Shown one piece after another: positions 60,664 through 64,000 of a stretch of 64,000 bases of DNA; the stretch's first letter is position 1; every line of letters starts with the position of its first letter. The stretch covers positions 1-64,000 of the forward strand of contig NZ_KQ465110.1 of assembly GCF_001308875.1 (NCBI RefSeq). The letters are read 5' to 3'. Position numbers and translations under genes: made by a program. The DNA comes from Lysinibacillus sp. ZYM-1 (GTDB lineage: Bacteria > Bacillota > Bacilli > Bacillales_A > Planococcaceae). Under the pieces are notes generated by a model. It was given only the letters and a program-made list of their open reading frames with translations, ran no database searches and had not been told where the DNA came from.

Positions 60664-63108
60664 TTATTTAGAGATAGAAACTCCCTCTTTTTTCTGCACG
60701 ATAAATTCATCGTTCACGTAATCAATGACAACATGATTGCCCTTCTCCACATTACCTTTAAGTAATTCTTCTGATAATCGGTCTTCTACTTGTTTTTGTA
60801 ATGCTCGACGTAGTGGGCGAGCACCATATTGTGGGTCATAGCCCTCCTGTGCAATCTTTTCAAGCGCTGCATCTGTTAATTCTAATGAAATATCTTGCTC
60901 TTTCAAACGTTTTGTTAGAGCGTTCCCCATCATAGCAATGATTTCTTTCAAATGCTCTTTATCTAATGAATGGAAGACAATCATTTCATCGATTCGGTTT
61001 AAGAATTCTGGGCGGAATGCTTTTTTCAATTCTTCCAGCATCGTCCCCTTCATATCTTTATGTTTAGAATCTGCACCGCCTACATTGAAACCAAGGCTTT
61101 TTTGATATTTAAGAGCATCCGCACCAACATTGGAAGTCATAATGACTACTGTGTTACGGAAGTCTACTACACGACCCTTAGAGTCCGTCAAACGACCATC
61201 TTCAAGCACTTGCAGTAGAATATTGAAAACATCAGGGTGTGCTTTTTCAATTTCATCTAGTAATACGACAGAATATGGTTTACGACGAACTTTTTCAGTC
61301 AATTGACCACCATCATCGAAGCCTACATAGCCTGGAGGTGAACCTACTAAACGAGAAGTCGAATGTTTCTCCATGTACTCAGACATATCGACACGAATCA
61401 TAGCATCTTCATCACCAAACATTACTTCAGCAAGCGCTCTTGCAAGCTCTGTTTTACCAACACCTGTAGGTCCTAAGAAAATAAATGAACCGATTGGTCG
61501 TTTTGGATCTTTTAAGCCTGCTCTTGCACGACGGATCGCACGGGAAATGGCTTCTACTGCTTCACCTTGCCCTACAACGCGTTTGTGTAGCTCTCCCTCA
61601 AGTTGTAATAATTTCGAAGATTCTTCTGAAGCAATTTTAGCTACAGGAATTCCTGTCCACATCGATACAACTGCTGCAACATCATCTACAGTTACTTTGG
61701 ACTCGGCTTTGCCTTGCTCTTCTTTCCAATTTTTCCGTGTAGCTTCAATCTCATCTTTTAGCTTTTGCTCAGTATCTCTTAGTGCTGCAGCCTTTTCAAA
61801 CTCTTGGCCTGATACAGCGGCATTCTTTTCAGAACGAACATTTTCAAGCTTATCTTCAAGAGCCTTTAAGTTTGGTGGCACCGCGAATGAACGTAAGCGT
61901 ACTTTTGATCCCGCTTCATCAATTAAATCAATTGCTTTATCAGGTAAGAAACGGTCTGAGATATATCGATCACCCATTTTTGCCGCTGCTTCAATCGCTT
62001 CATCTGTAATTTTCACACGGTGATGTGCTTCATAGCGGTCACGTAAACCTTGAATAATTAGAATAGCTTCTTCTACTGTTGGTTCATCCACTTGGATCGG
62101 TTGGAAACGACGCTCTAATGCCGCATCTTTTTCAATATATTTACGATATTCATCAAGTGTTGTGGCACCGATACATTGAAGCTCACCACGCGCTAAGGAC
62201 GGTTTTAAAATATTTGATGCATCAATCGCACCTTCCGCACCACCTGCACCGATTAAAGTATGCAATTCATCAATAAATAAAATGATATTGCCAGCCTGGC
62301 GAATTTCATCCATCACTTTTTTCAAACGGTCCTCAAACTCACCACGATATTTTGTACCTGCAACGACAGTTCCCATATCCAGTGTCATAACTCGTTTGTC
62401 TCGAAGAATTTCTGGTACTTCATTATTAATAATTTGCTGTGCTAACCCTTCAGCAATAGCTGTTTTACCAACACCTGGCTCACCAATTAGGACAGGGTTA
62501 TTTTTTGTACGACGCGACAATACTTCGATAACACGTGTGATTTCTTTACTTCGACCAATAACAGGGTCTAATGTACCTTCACGAGCGATTTGAGTTAAAT
62601 CACGTGCTAGGCTATCTAATGTTGGTGTATTCGCAGCTTGAGCCGCTTGTTGACCAGATTGTGCGTTATCGTTATTCCCTAATAACAATAAAACTTGCTG
62701 ACGTGCTTTATTTAAGCCCACACCCGCATTGTTTAAAACGCGTGCTGCCACACCTTCTCCTTCACGTATAAGTGCTAATAATAAATGTTCTGTACCGATA
62801 TACGAATGCCCTAATTTACGTGATTCGTCAACTGATAATTCAATTACTTTCTTAGCTCGTGGCGTATAGTGAACGATTGGGCCAACATCTTCTTTACCTT
62901 TACCAACTAATTCTTCAATACCTGCTTCAATCATTTGAGGACTAATATCAATAGCTTCTAACGCTTTCGCAGCAATACCGCCGCCCTCACGTATAAGTCC
63001 TAATAAAATATGCTCTGTACCAATAGATTCGTGCTTCCAACGAATAGCCTCTTCCTGAGCAAGCTGTAATACTTTTTGCGCGCGTTGTGTAAAACGATTA
63101 AACATCAT
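60664..63108 (-). CDS. clpC: Class III AAA+ chaperone ClpC
   Basis: This 814-residue Clp/Hsp100 ATPase has the N-domain repeats ([20 protein letters not shown] and [20 protein letters not shown]), Walker [10 protein letters not shown] and GPTGVGKTE in two AAA modules, and the coiled M-domain between. With ClpP and adaptors such as McsB it degrades damaged and regulatory proteins. The ATG at 63106-63108 ([14 protein letters not shown]) has AGAGGATTTAT upstream; the gene overlaps mcsB by 11 bases. Confidence 0.97.
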   Translation of the reverse strand: MMFNRFTQRAQKVLQLAQEEAIRWKHESIGTEHILLGLIREGGGIAAKALEAIDISPQMIEAGIEELVGKGKEDVGPIVHYTPRAKKVIELSVDESRKLGHSYIGTEHLLLALIREGEGVAARVLNNAGVGLNKARQQVLLLLGNNDNAQSGQQAAQAANTPTLDSLARDLTQIAREGTLDPVIGRSKEITRVIEVLSRRTKNNPVLIGEPGVGKTAIAEGLAQQIINNEVPEILRDKRVMTLDMGTVVAGTKYRGEFEDRLKKVMDEIRQAGNIILFIDELHTLIGAGGAEGAIDASNILKPSLARGELQCIGATTLDEYRKYIEKDAALERRFQPIQVDEPTVEEAILIIQGLRDRYEAHHRVKITDEAIEAAAKMGDRYISDRFLPDKAIDLIDEAGSKVRLRSFAVPPNLKALEDKLENVRSEKNAAVSGQEFEKAAALRDTEQKLKDEIEATRKNWKEEQGKAESKVTVDDVAAVVSMWTGIPVAKIASEESSKLLQLEGELHKRVVGQGEAVEAISRAIRRARAGLKDPKRPIGSFIFLGPTGVGKTELARALAEVMFGDEDAMIRVDMSEYMEKHSTSRLVGSPPGYVGFDDGGQLTEKVRRKPYSVVLLDEIEKAHPDVFNILLQVLEDGRLTDSKGRVVDFRNTVVIMTSNVGADALKYQKSLGFNVGGADSKHKDMKGTMLEELKKAFRPEFLNRIDEMIVFHSLDKEHLKEIIAMMGNALTKRLKEQDISLELTDAALEKIAQEGYDPQYGARPLRRALQKQVEDRLSEELLKGNVEKGNHVVIDYVNDEFIVQKKEGVSISK

Positions 63109-64000
63109 ATAAATCCTCTCCTTTTTCCCCATTAATAGGCTTATTCGCGTGTGTTTGAGATAATGCCTCACGAAGCATTTCAGCTCTTACACGATCACGT
63201 TCAGCAGGCGGTAATGCCTCACCTGCATAATGCTGTAAAAAACCTGGTTGCATACTAACAACACACTCGTTTAAAGTTGTTGCTTGTATACCTTCAATCA
63301 ACTGTAAGTCGACGCCTAAACGAACATTCGATAGACAGGTTGCCGCTTCCTCACTTGTTAAAATTCTTGCATAAGTAAGGGTACCTAAAGCTCGATATAC
63401 TCGGTCTTCTAAAGCAAGCTCTGCTTTTTCCATCAATCTGCCTCTCGCATGCCGTTCTTTTTGAATAATTTTTTCAGCAACACTTTGTATATCTGCTAAA
63501 ATATCCTCTTCTGTCTTTCCAAGTGTAATTTGGTTAGACACTTGATAAACATTTCCCAAATTTTCGCTTCCTTCACCATATATACCTCTTACGGTCATTC
63601 CTAAGCGTGTCATGGCATTAATAATTTGATTCATCTGTCCAGTTAATGTAAGAGCAGGCAAATGCATCATGACAGATGCTCGAAGCCCACTACCAATATT
63701 TGTTGGACAGCTCGTTAAATAACCAAAGGTATCTCGAAATGCATAGGGTAAGACCTTCTCTAGGATACGGTCAATTTTATCTGCTTGTTCATAGGCACTC
63801 TGAAGTTGAAAACTCGCTGTCATACATTGAATGCGTAAATGATCCTCTTCATTCACCATAATACTCACAGATTCATCTTCTGACAGAAGCACGGAGCCCA
63901 CCTGCTCTTTTTTGGCAAGCTGTGGACTAATCAAATGCTTTTCTACAAGAATTTGACGTTGCAAAGGTGTTAAATCATTTATAGCAAAATAAGCATAATC
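63098..64000 (-). CDS. mcsB: Protein arginine kinase McsB, N-terminus outside window
   Basis: About 300 C-terminal residues are present. The reading frame stays open to the window edge ([16 protein letters not shown]), so the start lies beyond base 64000. McsB phosphorylates arginines and marks proteins for ClpCP. The guanidino-kinase signature [21 protein letters not shown] is intact. It overlaps the clpC start by 11 bases, as in the ctsR-mcsA-mcsB-clpC operon. Confidence 0.95.
   Translation of the reverse strand, partial: DYAYFAINDLTPLQRQILVEKHLISPQLAKKEQVGSVLLSEDESVSIMVNEEDHLRIQCMTASFQLQSAYEQADKIDRILEKVLPYAFRDTFGYLTSCPTNIGSGLRASVMMHLPALTLTGQMNQIINAMTRLGMTVRGIYGEGSENLGNVYQVSNQITLGKTEEDILADIQSVAEKIIQKERHARGRLMEKAELALEDRVYRALGTLTYARILTSEEAATCLSNVRLGVDLQLIEGIQATTLNECVVSMQPGFLQHYAGEALPPAERDRVRAEMLREALSQTHANKPINGEKGEDLYDV

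Overview
The window is one end of the origin-proximal informational supercluster of a low-GC Firmicute, almost certainly a Bacillaceae/Planococcaceae spore former close to Lysinibacillus. The sporulation genes (gerD, kbaA, cwlD, sigH), the Bacillus-type gene order and the SalA, Rae1, MrnC and McsB families support this. The genus is an inference from protein resemblance and cannot be proven here. Nearly everything lies on the minus strand, so the usual order mcsB-clpC-radA ... rpoBC ... rpsJ-rplQ ... rpsI ... rrn is read from right to left.

From high to low coordinates: 64000-56365 carries mcsB (cut by the window edge), clpC, radA, the PIN/TRAM protein YacL, ispD and ispF. 56274-49442 carries gltX, a cysteine T-box with cysE-cysS, mrnC, rlmB, rae1, sigH, rpmG and secE. 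49105-45256 holds nusG, rplKA, rplJL with its L10 leader, and a RsmC-like methyltransferase. 45004-37552 holds rpoB and rpoC, unexpectedly separated by an intrinsic terminator. 37417-32551 is the str operon (rplGB, rpsL, rpsG, fusA, tuf). 32392-26390 is an accessory block between tuf and rpsJ: a BceRSAB-type peptide-antibiotic sensing and efflux module plus a Na+/H+-antiporter-family permease. 26037-11721 is the S10-spc-alpha ribosomal run, with secY, adk and infA inside it. Between adk and infA, the methionine aminopeptidase gene map, normally found there, survives only as a frameshifted relic. 11272-6997 holds ecfA1-ecfA2-ecfT-truA-rplM-rpsI. 6881-306 is mixed: a plus-strand ankyrin/deaminase pair, a two-domain DUF4822-like lipoprotein, cwlD, salA, gerD (plus), kbaA and a degenerate NodB-fold protein. 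The extreme left end is the 5' tip of a 16S rRNA gene with its promoter.

The genes form a growth and translation hub: RNA polymerase, elongation factors, about 30 ribosomal proteins, protein secretion, cysteine and glutamate tRNA charging, and stress proteolysis. Sporulation and germination genes sit next to it. Many promoters (TTGACA or TTGCTT with 16-18 base spacers), leaders and intrinsic terminators can be read directly.

The observations most worth a second look are: ribosomal protein S12 with Arg56 and Ala104 at classical streptomycin positions; a terminator/anti-terminator-like RNA between rplQ and ecfA1; the map relic with an adjacent GC-rich palindromic patch; and terminators splitting rpoB from rpoC, preceding rpoB, and splitting secE from nusG. 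I saw no IS element, prophage, CRISPR array or complete tRNA gene.
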